This document shows positions 1 through 6,950 of a stretch of DNA of 7,357 bases, one piece after another (the first letter of the stretch is position 1; every line of letters starts with the position of its first letter). The notes beneath the pieces were generated by a model that ran no database searches, was not told where the DNA came from, and worked only from the letters and a program-made list of their open reading frames with translations. Location of the stretch: assembly GCA_029864165.1 (NCBI GenBank), contig JAOTTZ010000083.1:1-7357 (forward strand), written 5' to 3'. A program made the position numbers and the translations under genes. Source of the DNA: Burkholderiaceae bacterium. Its GTDB lineage: Bacteria; Pseudomonadota; Gammaproteobacteria; Burkholderiales; Burkholderiaceae_C.

Positions 1-219
1 ACACGCGCACAGCAAACGATCGCATCGCCCGACTACAAGGGCCAGGCGAAGGATGCAGCCGGGTACCTGAGCGAATCCATCACTCAGCCCAGTGCGCACA
101 CGGTCGCCGGTGCCATGTATTCGGCGAGCGGGGTGTCGTTCATGCCGGCAACCTACGGCAAGGATCTGAGCTCCGACCAGATCGTCCACCTGGTCGCCTA
201 CTTGACGACCTTCAAGTAG
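1..219 (+). CDS. norC: C-terminal part of a c-type cytochrome in the norC position (5' end outside window)
   Basis: The frame is open from base 1 and ends at TAG 217-219, giving 72 residues of a class I cytochrome c C-terminus. What is seen: a segment reading SITQPSAHTVAG, then a Met-Pro (M48 of the fragment, SFMPATYG), which fits the axial haem Met ligand, and a last amphipathic helix ending in VHLVAYLTTFK. The CXXCH haem-binding motif would lie upstream of the window. It ends 27 bp before norB, where NorC, the electron-donating subunit of cNOR, is normally encoded. The tail differs from the canonical Pseudomonas/Paracoccus NorC end, which runs on after a 'FLKW' motif, so this could be a divergent NorC or another small cytochrome that feeds electrons to NorB. 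A c-type cytochrome is well supported; NorC identity is inferred from position. Confidence 0.75.
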   Translation, partial: TRAQQTIASPDYKGQAKDAAGYLSESITQPSAHTVAGAMYSASGVSFMPATYGKDLSSDQIVHLVAYLTTFK

Positions 220-234
220 TCCGGCGCCCGTTTC

Positions 235-239
235 AAGGA
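235..239 (+). promoter_or_regulatory. Ribosome binding site of norB
   Basis: AAGGA lies 7 bases before the ATG at 247. It supports that ATG as the norB start, which also gives the expected N-terminus beginning MRYRSQSVAY. Confidence 0.7.
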
Positions 240-246
240 TTCCCCC

Positions 247-1620
247 ATGCGCTACAGGTCTCAATCGGTTGCTTACTGGTACTTCGCCGTCGCGATGGTG
301 CTGTTCGGTCTGCAGCTCGTGTTCGGCCTGCTGTCAGCCGCCAAATACCTCGGCCCGGATCCGCTGCTCTACATCCTGCCCTTCGATGTGACGAAGGTCA
401 TCCACACCAACTTGCTGATCGTGTGGGTGCTGACCGGCTTCATGGGCGCGACCTACTGGATGGTGCCGGACGAATCGCGCACCGAGTTGTACAGCGTCAG
501 GCTCGCCTATGTGCAACTGGTGCTGTGGACCCTGATGGGCGTGACCGCGGTGGTGGGCTACCTGTTCCGCTACGGCACCGGCAACAAACTGCTTGAGCAG
601 CCATTGCCTCACAAGATCGTCATCGTAATCTGCATGCTGCTGTTTCTCTACAACATCGGCACGACGATCTGGAAGTCGAAACGCTTCACCACGACCGAAG
701 GTGTTCTGATGCTGGGCCTGGGACTGGCCGCAGTGCTCTACCTGCCGGCCCTGCTGGAATACGAAAACTACACGGTGGCCATCTTCTACCGCTGGTGGAC
801 CATCCATCTGTGGGTCGAAGGCGTGTGGGAAATGATCCAGGGCGGGTTCCTGGCCTATCTGCTGATCCGCCTTTCGGGTGCTGACCGCGAGGTGATGGAA
901 AAATGGCTGTACGTGATCGTCGGCCTTGTTTTCATCGCCGGCATCCTCGGCACGGCGCACCACTACTACTGGGTCGGCGTGCCAGCGTACTGGCTGCCGA
1001 TCGGCGGCATCTTCAGCGCGCTGGAGCCGTTGGCACTGGTGGGTATGGCGATCTACGCCTACTCTGCGATGCGTCGCTCGGGCATGTCGCACCCCAACAC
1101 GCTGGCGCTGCACTGGACGCTGGGCAGCGCCGTGTTCACCCTGTTCGGCGCGGGCCTGCTGGGGCTGGCCCACACCTTCCCGGACGTCAACAAGTGGACC
1201 CATGGCACGCTGATCACCGCGATGCATGGCCACGCCGCGTTCTACGGTGCGTACGCGATGATCACGCTGGCGATGATCAGCTTCGCGCTGCCGGCGATGA
1301 CGCCCGGAAGGTCCGAGCAGGGCAGCAGCATCGGCTACTGGTCGTTCTGGCTGCAGATCGGCGGCATGTTCGGCATGACGCTGTCCTTCGCCACCGCGGG
1401 CATCGCTCAGGTCTACCTGGAGCGCATTCTCGGCATGGGTTACCTGGACGCCCAACTGAAGATACAGGTGCACTTCGTGATGCTCGTGATCACCGGGTCG
1501 ATCTTCACCATCGGCGTGGGCCTGTTCATTTACGACTTCTTCCGCCATGCGCCGCGCTTCGAGGTGGATGACGGCCAGAAGCCGGGGCTGCGGCCGGTGG
1601 TGACGCCTGCACCGGCGTGA
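247..1620 (+). CDS. norB: Nitric oxide reductase large (catalytic) subunit NorB, cytochrome c-dependent type
   Basis: Integral membrane subunit of cNOR, a haem-copper oxidase superfamily member that reduces 2 NO to N2O with electrons from NorC. The 457 residues match the usual 12-helix NorB length and lack the N-terminal extension of the quinol-dependent qNOR. Seen ligands: H53 (VIHTN) and H329 for low-spin haem b, H327 (AMHGH) for haem b3, and H187, H238 and H239 for FeB (IHLWVEGVWE; TAHHYYW). The glutamates E191, E195 and E260 (SALEPLAL) correspond to E211, E215 and E280 of Pseudomonas aeruginosa NorB; the constant offset of 20 supports the alignment. The N-terminal SQSVAYWYF and KYLGPDP segments are also family-typical. 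Its stop overlaps the norQ start. All residues needed for activity are present and there is no sign of decay. Confidence 0.98.
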   Translation: MRYRSQSVAYWYFAVAMVLFGLQLVFGLLSAAKYLGPDPLLYILPFDVTKVIHTNLLIVWVLTGFMGATYWMVPDESRTELYSVRLAYVQLVLWTLMGVTAVVGYLFRYGTGNKLLEQPLPHKIVIVICMLLFLYNIGTTIWKSKRFTTTEGVLMLGLGLAAVLYLPALLEYENYTVAIFYRWWTIHLWVEGVWEMIQGGFLAYLLIRLSGADREVMEKWLYVIVGLVFIAGILGTAHHYYWVGVPAYWLPIGGIFSALEPLALVGMAIYAYSAMRRSGMSHPNTLALHWTLGSAVFTLFGAGLLGLAHTFPDVNKWTHGTLITAMHGHAAFYGAYAMITLAMISFALPAMTPGRSEQGSSIGYWSFWLQIGGMFGMTLSFATAGIAQVYLERILGMGYLDAQLKIQVHFVMLVITGSIFTIGVGLFIYDFFRHAPRFEVDDGQKPGLRPVVTPAPA

Positions 1621-2414
1621 CAGCCTGGGTGCCACCGGACCGCGAGCCGTACTACCTGCCGGCCGGGGACGAGCACACGATCTTCCAGCAATGCCACTCC
1701 CGCGGTCTGGCGGTGATGCTGAAGGGCCCCACCGGCTGCGGCAAGACACGGTTCGTCGAGCACATGGCCTGGCGGCTGAAGCGCCCACTCGTGACGATCT
1801 CGTGCCACGACGATCTGACGGCGAGTGACCTGATCGGCCGCTTTCTGATCCGACACGACGGCACGGCCTGGCAGGACGGACCGCTCACTCGCGCCGTGCG
1901 CGAGGGCGCCCTGTGCTATCTGGACGAGGTCGTCGAGGCGCGCCAGGACACGATGGTCGTGCTGCATTCGTTGACCGACCACCGGCGTTTCCTTCCGATC
2001 GACAAGACCGGCGAGACGATCGTGGCCGCACCGGGCTTCCAGCTCATCGTGTCGTACAACCCGGGCTACCAGCGCATGCTGAAGGACCTGAAGCCCAGTA
2101 CGCGTCAGCGCTTCGTGGCGCTGGATTTCGACTTCCCGCCAGCACAGCAGGAAGCGGCGATCATCGAACGCGAAGCTACCGCCGACCACGCGACCGCGAT
2201 GGCGTTGGTGTCGCTGGGGCACAGGCTGCGCAGCCTGCGCGACCGTGGCCTTGCGGAAGTGCCGAGCACGCGGCTGCTGATCGCCGCCGCCGGTCTGGTG
2301 GCCAGTGGCGTCAGCGCTCGCCAGGCCTGCTACACCGCCATCGTCTCTCCCTTGTCCGACGACGAATCGCTGGTCGGCGCGATGCGCGACCTGGTCGACG
2401 CCACCTTCGTCTGA
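1617..2414 (+). CDS. norQ: NorQ, MoxR-family AAA+ ATPase for nitric oxide reductase activation
   Basis: Cytoplasmic AAA+ ATPase of 265 residues, the usual NorQ/CbbQ length. Seen in order: Walker A GPTGCGKT (37-44), Walker B LCYLDEV with D103 and E104, sensor-1 Asn in SYNPGYQ (N148), an arginine-finger region KPSTRQR (R163, R165) and a sensor-2-like Arg in VPSTRLL (R219). Known for the family: NorQ forms a ring that works with NorD to make NorB active, probably through insertion of FeB iron. The start is taken as GTG 1617, overlapping the norB TGA by four bases (GTGA), which suggests translational coupling. The next in-frame Met (residue 34) lies at the edge of Walker A and is too late. The Shine-Dalgarno signal is weak, as expected for a coupled start. 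Confidence 0.95.
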   Translation: MTAWVPPDREPYYLPAGDEHTIFQQCHSRGLAVMLKGPTGCGKTRFVEHMAWRLKRPLVTISCHDDLTASDLIGRFLIRHDGTAWQDGPLTRAVREGALCYLDEVVEARQDTMVVLHSLTDHRRFLPIDKTGETIVAAPGFQLIVSYNPGYQRMLKDLKPSTRQRFVALDFDFPPAQQEAAIIEREATADHATAMALVSLGHRLRSLRDRGLAEVPSTRLLIAAAGLVASGVSARQACYTAIVSPLSDDESLVGAMRDLVDATFV

Positions 2415-2430
2415 ACGCGGGGCGCCGGGC

Positions 2431-4467
2431 ATGGCCGAAGCCGAAGACGTCATCACCGATGCAGCGCTTCATGCGACGAACTTCGTCCAGGGCGTTTGGC
2501 GTCGAAACCGCGCCAACGCGCCAGCAGTGCCCGCGCTCACGCTGGCCGATGTCGCGCAACGTCTGGACCTGCTGATCGTGGCCGTGTTCGGTCGCACCTA
2601 CCGTCTGCGTACGGCGCAGGTTCCAGCACGCGCCACCATTCTCGCGAAATCCTTTCAACGACAGCACCGTCCCCGCGTGGAGGGCGCGATCCCGGCCACG
2701 GACGGCGCCTGCATCTGGTTGCCGGCCGAGACCGGCTTGACCGATGCGGCACGGGCACTGGAACGGTTTCGCACGGTGGCACTTCAGCAGGCGATGCGCG
2801 CGTACCGGGGCAGCGCTGCAGGCGCGGGCAGCGGCGCTGCGCCGCTGGTCCGTGACCTCTACCTGCTGATCGAGGCCCATGCCGCCGATGCGGCATTGGC
2901 GCAACTGCTGCCGGGCATGCGGGGGCCGCTGAACAACTTGCGGGCGGCCGCGCTGAGCGCGCGCCCGGCGATGTCGAGTTTCCCCGCGGGGCGGCAACCA
3001 CTCGAAGCCTGGGTGCGTCGGCTAATGGTCACACCGAGCCTGGCACGGGGCGCCGACGCCATGTGCAGCCCCTCGCCCGAGAGATCCAGGCACATGGCGC
3101 GCCAGATTGCGATCGAAGTCCAGCCTGATGCTTCGTTTGCCGTGCGGCTGGGGACCCAGCCCTTGTTCAAGGATTGGTGGACCGGCGAACTCCATGCACC
3201 GGGCGCACCGTCGGGACCGACGGTCGAAGACGACAGCGCATCCGACCTCGAACCGGCGAGCCCCACCCGCAGCGCCCGGTTGGCGCGCCACCCGAAGGTG
3301 CGCGAAGCAACGGACGACGAAGACGATGCTCGACAGGGAGCGTGGATGATCCAAGCCTCGGCGCCGCATGAAGTCGCCGAGGATCCCCTCGGACTGCAGC
3401 GCCCCACCGACCGCGATGCCCAGACGGCAGCCGACGAATTTGCCGAATCGCTCGCCGAACTCGAGCAGGCACGACTCGTCTCGACACCCGGTGCACCGAA
3501 GGAAGTGCTGCTGTCCGACGACCCGCCCGACGCACGGGCGAAACACGGTGCCGGCGCGGGCGCCGACGGATCGGGACAGATCCACTACCCCGAATGGGAC
3601 CACCGCATCCAGGCCTACCGTGAACCAGGCGCCACCGTCCGGTTGCTGCCGGCACTCGCCGGCCCGCAGTTGTGGGTGGACGACACTCTGGCCGAGCACC
3701 GCTCGATGCTGGACGCGATCCGGCGGCGCTTCGAGATGCTGCGCGGACAGCGCACGCCGCTGCGCCGACAACTCGATGGGGACGATCTCGATCTCGAAGC
3801 CTGCATCGACGCTCAGGCCGACCTCCGCGCGGGGCTTCCGATGGCGCAGGCGCTCTATCGATCGCAGAAGCGATCGAAGCGCGAAATGGCCGTCCTGCTG
3901 CTCATCGACGTCAGCGGGTCGACCGACGGGTGGGTCTCCAGCGGCCGGCGCGTCATCGACGTCGAACGCGAGGCGCTGCTCTTGGTGTGCATCGCCCTCA
4001 GCGCGCTGGGCGAGCCGTACGCCGCGCAGGCGTTCTCAGGTTACGGTCCTCGGTCGGTGTCGGTGCGGACAATCAAGCGCTTCGACGAGCCTTACGGCAA
4101 TCATGTGGCGACCCGCATCGCGGCGCTCGAACCCGAACAGTACACGCGTGCAGGCGCCGCGATCCGCCATGCCAGCGCGACGCTCATGCGGGAGCCCGCC
4201 TCGCAGCGCTTGCTGCTTCTGCTGTCCGATGGCAAGCCCAACGATGTCGATGTCTACGAGGGTCGATACGGCGTCGAGGACATGCGGCGCGCCGTCATCG
4301 AGGCGAAGCTTCAGGGCATCGCGCCCTTCTGCCTGACCGTGGACAGGCACGCCGCCGGTTACTTGCCAGGCGTTTTCGGGGTAAACCAATACGCTTTGTT
4401 GGCGAAGCCCTCGAATCTGCCGGCCGTGTTGCTCGACTGGATGCATCGCCTGGTCATGGCTGCGTAG
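2431..4467 (+). CDS. norD: NorD, von Willebrand factor A domain protein for nitric oxide reductase activation
   Basis: A 678-residue protein, somewhat longer than many NorD proteins, with the VWA domain at the C-terminus (from about residue 485). The MIDAS metal site is complete: DVSGS (D493, S495, S497), T572 (YTRAGAAI) and D600 (LLSDGKPND). The YPEWD motif (386-390) before the VWA domain is typical of NorD/CbbO-type partners of MoxR ATPases. Residues about 256-302 form a Pro-, Asp- and Glu-rich, probably disordered linker (VEDDSASDLEP, TDDEDD) that explains some of the extra length. The N-terminal helical part is poorly conserved. Known role: NorD acts with NorQ to activate NorB. The ATG at 2431 lies 16 bp after the norQ stop with only a weak G-rich Shine-Dalgarno. 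An upstream ATG at 2305 would overlap norQ by 110 bp and add a residue stretch unlike NorD. Confidence 0.93.
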   Translation: MAEAEDVITDAALHATNFVQGVWRRNRANAPAVPALTLADVAQRLDLLIVAVFGRTYRLRTAQVPARATILAKSFQRQHRPRVEGAIPATDGACIWLPAETGLTDAARALERFRTVALQQAMRAYRGSAAGAGSGAAPLVRDLYLLIEAHAADAALAQLLPGMRGPLNNLRAAALSARPAMSSFPAGRQPLEAWVRRLMVTPSLARGADAMCSPSPERSRHMARQIAIEVQPDASFAVRLGTQPLFKDWWTGELHAPGAPSGPTVEDDSASDLEPASPTRSARLARHPKVREATDDEDDARQGAWMIQASAPHEVAEDPLGLQRPTDRDAQTAADEFAESLAELEQARLVSTPGAPKEVLLSDDPPDARAKHGAGAGADGSGQIHYPEWDHRIQAYREPGATVRLLPALAGPQLWVDDTLAEHRSMLDAIRRRFEMLRGQRTPLRRQLDGDDLDLEACIDAQADLRAGLPMAQALYRSQKRSKREMAVLLLIDVSGSTDGWVSSGRRVIDVEREALLLVCIALSALGEPYAAQAFSGYGPRSVSVRTIKRFDEPYGNHVATRIAALEPEQYTRAGAAIRHASATLMREPASQRLLLLLSDGKPNDVDVYEGRYGVEDMRRAVIEAKLQGIAPFCLTVDRHAAGYLPGVFGVNQYALLAKPSNLPAVLLDWMHRLVMAA

Positions 4468-4489
4468 TTTGCATGCGACGGTGTCCGTC

Positions 4490-4526
4490 AAAACGGTGAC
4501 GCCCCTCACCACGGCAGCACCGTTTT
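4490..4526. terminator. Candidate Rho-independent terminator after norD
   Basis: AAAACGGTG (4490-4498) and CACCGTTTT (4518-4526) form a perfect 9-bp inverted repeat around a 19-base loop, starting 22 bp after the norD stop. The A-run and T-run at the stem base would let it act in both directions. An alternative short hairpin, GGTGA (4495-4499) with TCACC (4506-4510), competes with it. The loop is long and the stem only moderately GC-rich, so strength is uncertain. Confidence 0.45.
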
Positions 4527-4527
4527 C

Positions 4528-4540
4528 CACCTGGCAGGTG
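4528..4540. repeat. 13-bp perfect palindrome CACCTGGCAGGTG
   Basis: Arms CACCTG and CAGGTG surround a single G, directly after the candidate terminator. It could be a second small hairpin of the same termination region or a protein-binding site. Function is unknown. Confidence 0.4.
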
Positions 4541-4860
4541 TGATTGCGCAGTCCTTTGGACGTGGATTGGGCGAGGCCGCCAAAATGCGATGTGTCCGTT
4601 ACCTTCCCGCAAAAGAAGGGACGCGAGGTTGGATCCCTTCAGGCGGAGCCGAGCGATTCAGTTTTCGCTGCACAGCATCAGACAACATGGCCGATATGAG
4701 GAAATTCGTGCGCCAACGCTACTGACGATCAATGGACTCTTGGAGGCGCACGACTCCGAACCGGTCGGTCGCGAGCGCCAGCTGATGGCCGGGACCTCCA
4801 ACTGCAAACGTCAGTTATCCGGCAGCATTGTTTCGGGTGACAGGTCTGGCTGACAACCGG

Positions 4861-4960
4861 CGCGGCACGACCCCTATGCATAGCACTCAACTATGCGTAG
4901 GTCCGCGGCACCCGGCACCGCCGTCCGCTGGGTCGGCAGGCGCTGTCAGGCTCGCGGCGC
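4861..4960. repeat. Three direct copies of CGCGGCRC near the left end of the RIT element
   Basis: CGCGGCAC occurs at 4861-4868 and 4904-4911, and CGCGGCGC at 4953-4960, giving start-to-start distances of 43 and 49 bp. The first two flank the palindrome pair at 4873-4901. The third directly abuts another GCATAG. The arrangement recalls accessory (arm-type) sites of tyrosine recombinase systems. In GC-rich DNA an 8-mer of this composition can recur by chance, so this is tentative. Confidence 0.35.
4873..4901. repeat. Candidate recombination core site: 11-bp inverted arms around a 7-bp spacer
   Basis: CCTATGCATAG (4873-4883) and CTATGCGTAGG (4891-4901) are inverted copies with one mismatch in 11, separated by CACTCAA. 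Arms of about 11 bp around a 6-8 bp spacer are the classic form of a tyrosine recombinase crossover site. The left arm contains the perfect palindrome CTATGCATAG, so the pair can also be read as a direct repeat with a 17-bp period. A further half-copy, TTTGCATAG (4961-4969), touches the ritC stop codon. RIT elements are known to be bounded by inverted repeats, so this is a good candidate for the left end. A repressor operator is the alternative. Confidence 0.5.
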
Positions 4961-4969
4961 TTTGCATAG

Positions 4970-5992
4970 TTATAGGCTCTGCAGGAACTTCATCAGGTCG
5001 TCGCTGGCGCGGAAGCGCTTGAGCTTTATGTCGGGCGCCTCAAGTCGGGCGAGCGCCTTCTCCTTCATCTCGACGTTGGCCTCGACGTAGCGGTGCGTCG
5101 TGTTCGTGCTCTCGTGGCCGAGCCACAGCGCAATCACGTTGAACGGCACGCCGCTTTGCAGCAGATGCATGGCGGTCGTATGCCTCAAGCTGTGTGGCGA
5201 GATGCGTTTGGCCTTGAGGCTCGGCTGCTCGACCGATGCCCTGTCGACCGCGAGCGCCAGTCGCTGCGCCACGTTGCACCGCGTCATCGGATGCCCGGAT
5301 CGATTGGGCAACAGTGCCGCCGAACCGCGCAGGTCGGGGTTGGCGTTCAACCAGGCGCGGATGGCCGCCGCAGTCGACTTCCACAGTGGCACCGAGCGAT
5401 CCTTGCGCCCCTTGCCGTGCAGGTGGACGCAGGCCGCACCGTCCAGCACCACGTCGACGACGCGCACCCCGACGATCTCCGACACGCGCGCGCCGGTGTT
5501 GTAGAGCAGGCTCAGCAGCAGGTGGTCGCGCTGCGAAGTCCAATCGGCGCCAGGCTGCCCCAACACGGCGATCATCTCGGGCCGCGTCAGATGGCCAAGC
5601 AGCGGCCGCTCGAAGCGCTTCATCGGCACGGCCATCACCCGTTCGACAACGTGCAGCGCCGTCACGTCGCGTCGGCCCGCGAACTTCAGGAACGCCCGCA
5701 AGGCCGTCAGCCGCAGGTTGCGGCTTCGCACCGAGTTGTGCCGCTCACGTTCCAAGTGAGCCAGGAACTTCAGAACCAACTCCGGCGTGATGTCGATCAG
5801 TTGCACGGTCGTCGGCGGCTTGCCCAGGTGCTCGGTCGTGTACCCAAGGAACAGGGTCATCGCGTCGCGGTAGCAGAACACCGTTCGCGGGCTCAGCGCC
5901 CGCTGGGCGACGAGGTACTCGGTGAAGAACTGCTGCACCAACGCCGGGAAGCTTGGGCGGTCTCCCTTCCGGTGGTGGCGGGCCTCAGCCAT
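4970..5992 (-). CDS. ritC: RitC, tyrosine recombinase, third gene of a Recombinase-In-Trio element
   Basis: A 340-residue, apparently intact tyrosine recombinase. Residues about 14-110 form the SAM-like core-binding domain (QQFFTEYLVAQRALSPRTV), and about 135-310 the catalytic domain. All catalytic positions are seen: R169 (NTGARVSE), K194 (HGKGRKDR), H267 and R270 (PHSLRHT), H293 (WLGHES) and the nucleophile Y302 (HRYVEA). The family cuts and rejoins DNA through a covalent phosphotyrosine link. The C-terminal tail after residue 310 is Lys-rich and not part of the catalytic fold. The ATG at 5992 overlaps the end of ritB by 8 bp, so it is probably translated by coupling from ritB. The naming as RitC rests on gene order and its position as the last of three overlapping recombinases. 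Confidence 0.9.
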   Translation of the reverse strand: MAEARHHRKGDRPSFPALVQQFFTEYLVAQRALSPRTVFCYRDAMTLFLGYTTEHLGKPPTTVQLIDITPELVLKFLAHLERERHNSVRSRNLRLTALRAFLKFAGRRDVTALHVVERVMAVPMKRFERPLLGHLTRPEMIAVLGQPGADWTSQRDHLLLSLLYNTGARVSEIVGVRVVDVVLDGAACVHLHGKGRKDRSVPLWKSTAAAIRAWLNANPDLRGSAALLPNRSGHPMTRCNVAQRLALAVDRASVEQPSLKAKRISPHSLRHTTAMHLLQSGVPFNVIALWLGHESTNTTHRYVEANVEMKEKALARLEAPDIKLKRFRASDDLMKFLQSL

Positions 5993-6950
5993 GGCTGAGC
6001 TCCGGCATGCACGACTCGAAGCGCTGCGCGGCCACCGCCATCAACTCCGGCACCGCCTGCAGGTACCAGTAGGTGTTGGTCACCATCGCGTGCCCGACGT
6101 AGGTCGACAGCGACAGCATCGCCTCGTCCACGTCGATGCCCTGCTGCTGCCACAGCAGAATGCGCCTGACCACGAAGGTGTGCCGCAGGTCGTGGATGCG
6201 CGGTGCGTGGTGCATGCCGCGGTTGATCCAGCCCAGTGCTCTGCGCAGTTGGGCGAAGACGTTGTCCACCTGGTGAACGCTGATCGGCTTGCCGAACCGG
6301 CGGCCTCGCGTGCCGATGAAGAACGGCGCGTCGTCGTCACGTGAGGCACCGGCCACGTCCCGCGTCCAGCGGTATTGGCCCAAGGCCTTGGCCGTGCTTG
6401 GATGCAGCGGCACCTGGCGCGACTTGGCGAACTTCGTGCGCCGGATCGTCAGCAGGCCGCGCCTGAGATCCACGTCGCCAAGGTTGAGCGACAACGCCTC
6501 TGACAGGCGCAGGCCGCAGCTGGCAATCAAGCCGAACAGCGTTTCGTAGACCAGGCCGCGCAGGCCGGAGCTGGGACCGAGTTCGCGCGCTGCAGCCAGC
6601 AACTGCTGCACTTCATCTTGGCTGTAGATGTGCGGTGCCTGGCGCTCGGGCAGCCGACCGAAGATCGTGTCGTCGGGCACCTCGGTGGCGGGCTCGAACT
6701 GCTGCATCCAGCGTGCGAAGGAGCGCAACTGCTTCAGCCGTCTGGCCCAGGTCCGTGGATCGACGCTTGCATGGGAGTCCAGACGCGCCCACTCGGCCAT
6801 GACCTCCAGGGTCAAGGGTCCGCGGTGACGCGTGCATCTGACGTACTCGGCCAGGCTGCGCAGGCTGTAGGCGGCTGAGCGCAGTTGGAAGCCAAGGGTG
6901 CGGCGTTCTGTGAGGTAGCGCTCCACGAGCGCGGTCAGGCCGATCGTCAT
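5985..6950 (-). CDS. ritB: RitB, tyrosine recombinase, second gene of a Recombinase-In-Trio element
   Basis: A 321-residue tyrosine recombinase from the ATG at 6950. That start overlaps the ritA stop as ATGA and gives the N-terminus MTIGLTALVERYLTERRTLG. An ATG at 6992 would add 14 residues encoded inside the ritA tail and is less likely. The core-binding domain spans about residues 5-95 and the catalytic domain about 108-310. Catalytic residues seen: R148 (CGLRLSE), K173 or K176 (RRTKFAKSRQ), H253 and R256 (RIHDLRHT), H287 (YVGHAM) and Y296 (NTYWYLQ), nine residues after H287 as in the neighbouring proteins. The gene looks intact. In RIT elements the three recombinases are thought to act together, but the role of each is not established. 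Confidence 0.9.
   Translation of the reverse strand: MTIGLTALVERYLTERRTLGFQLRSAAYSLRSLAEYVRCTRHRGPLTLEVMAEWARLDSHASVDPRTWARRLKQLRSFARWMQQFEPATEVPDDTIFGRLPERQAPHIYSQDEVQQLLAAARELGPSSGLRGLVYETLFGLIASCGLRLSEALSLNLGDVDLRRGLLTIRRTKFAKSRQVPLHPSTAKALGQYRWTRDVAGASRDDDAPFFIGTRGRRFGKPISVHQVDNVFAQLRRALGWINRGMHHAPRIHDLRHTFVVRRILLWQQQGIDVDEAMLSLSTYVGHAMVTNTYWYLQAVPELMAVAAQRFESCMPELSHG

Larger units (their letters stand above)
4468..4969. other. Intergenic region between convergent norD and ritC; no gene recognised
   Basis: About 500 bp without a convincing gene. Short frames of 61 to 87 codons start at 4540, 4590 and 4828 on the + strand; they overlap one another and resemble no family I know. The left edge has two hairpins (4490-4526 and 4528-4540). 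Two similar copies of a GCGA...GTGTCCGT motif lie at 4474-4488 and 4587-4599. The stretch 4640-4855 shows no structure beyond a small hairpin (AACTG 4800-4804 with CAGTT 4812-4816). The right end (4861-4976) carries the repeat cluster described separately. No tRNA cloverleaf was seen. Confidence 0.6.

Noticed and set aside
334..1788. Long - strand open frame (484 codons) opposite norB
   Set aside because: It runs against a fully conserved NorB with all ligands; its translation is rich in His, Arg, Gln and Ala with no domain, as expected for the antisense of a GC-rich gene.
2305..2430. Earlier start for norD at ATG 2305
   Set aside because: It would overlap norQ by 110 bp and add a low-complexity Pro/Ser stretch (TPPSSLPCP) that does not look like NorD; the ATG at 2431 follows the norQ stop directly.
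3368..4336. + strand frame of 322 codons inside norD
   Set aside because: An out-of-frame shadow rich in Arg, Ser and Pro; the norD frame carries the YPEWD motif and complete MIDAS.
4468..4969. tRNA or attB gene target, or CRISPR array in the intergenic region
   Set aside because: No cloverleaf or tRNA 3' end was seen, and the repeats are too short and irregularly spaced for CRISPR.
4540..5022. Small + strand frames starting at 4540, 4590 and 4828
   Set aside because: They overlap in different frames, lack clear ribosome binding sites and resemble no family; the last runs into ritC and through the repeat cluster.
5093..5998. + strand frame of 301 codons opposite ritC
   Set aside because: Antisense to an intact recombinase with all catalytic residues; no recognisable domain.
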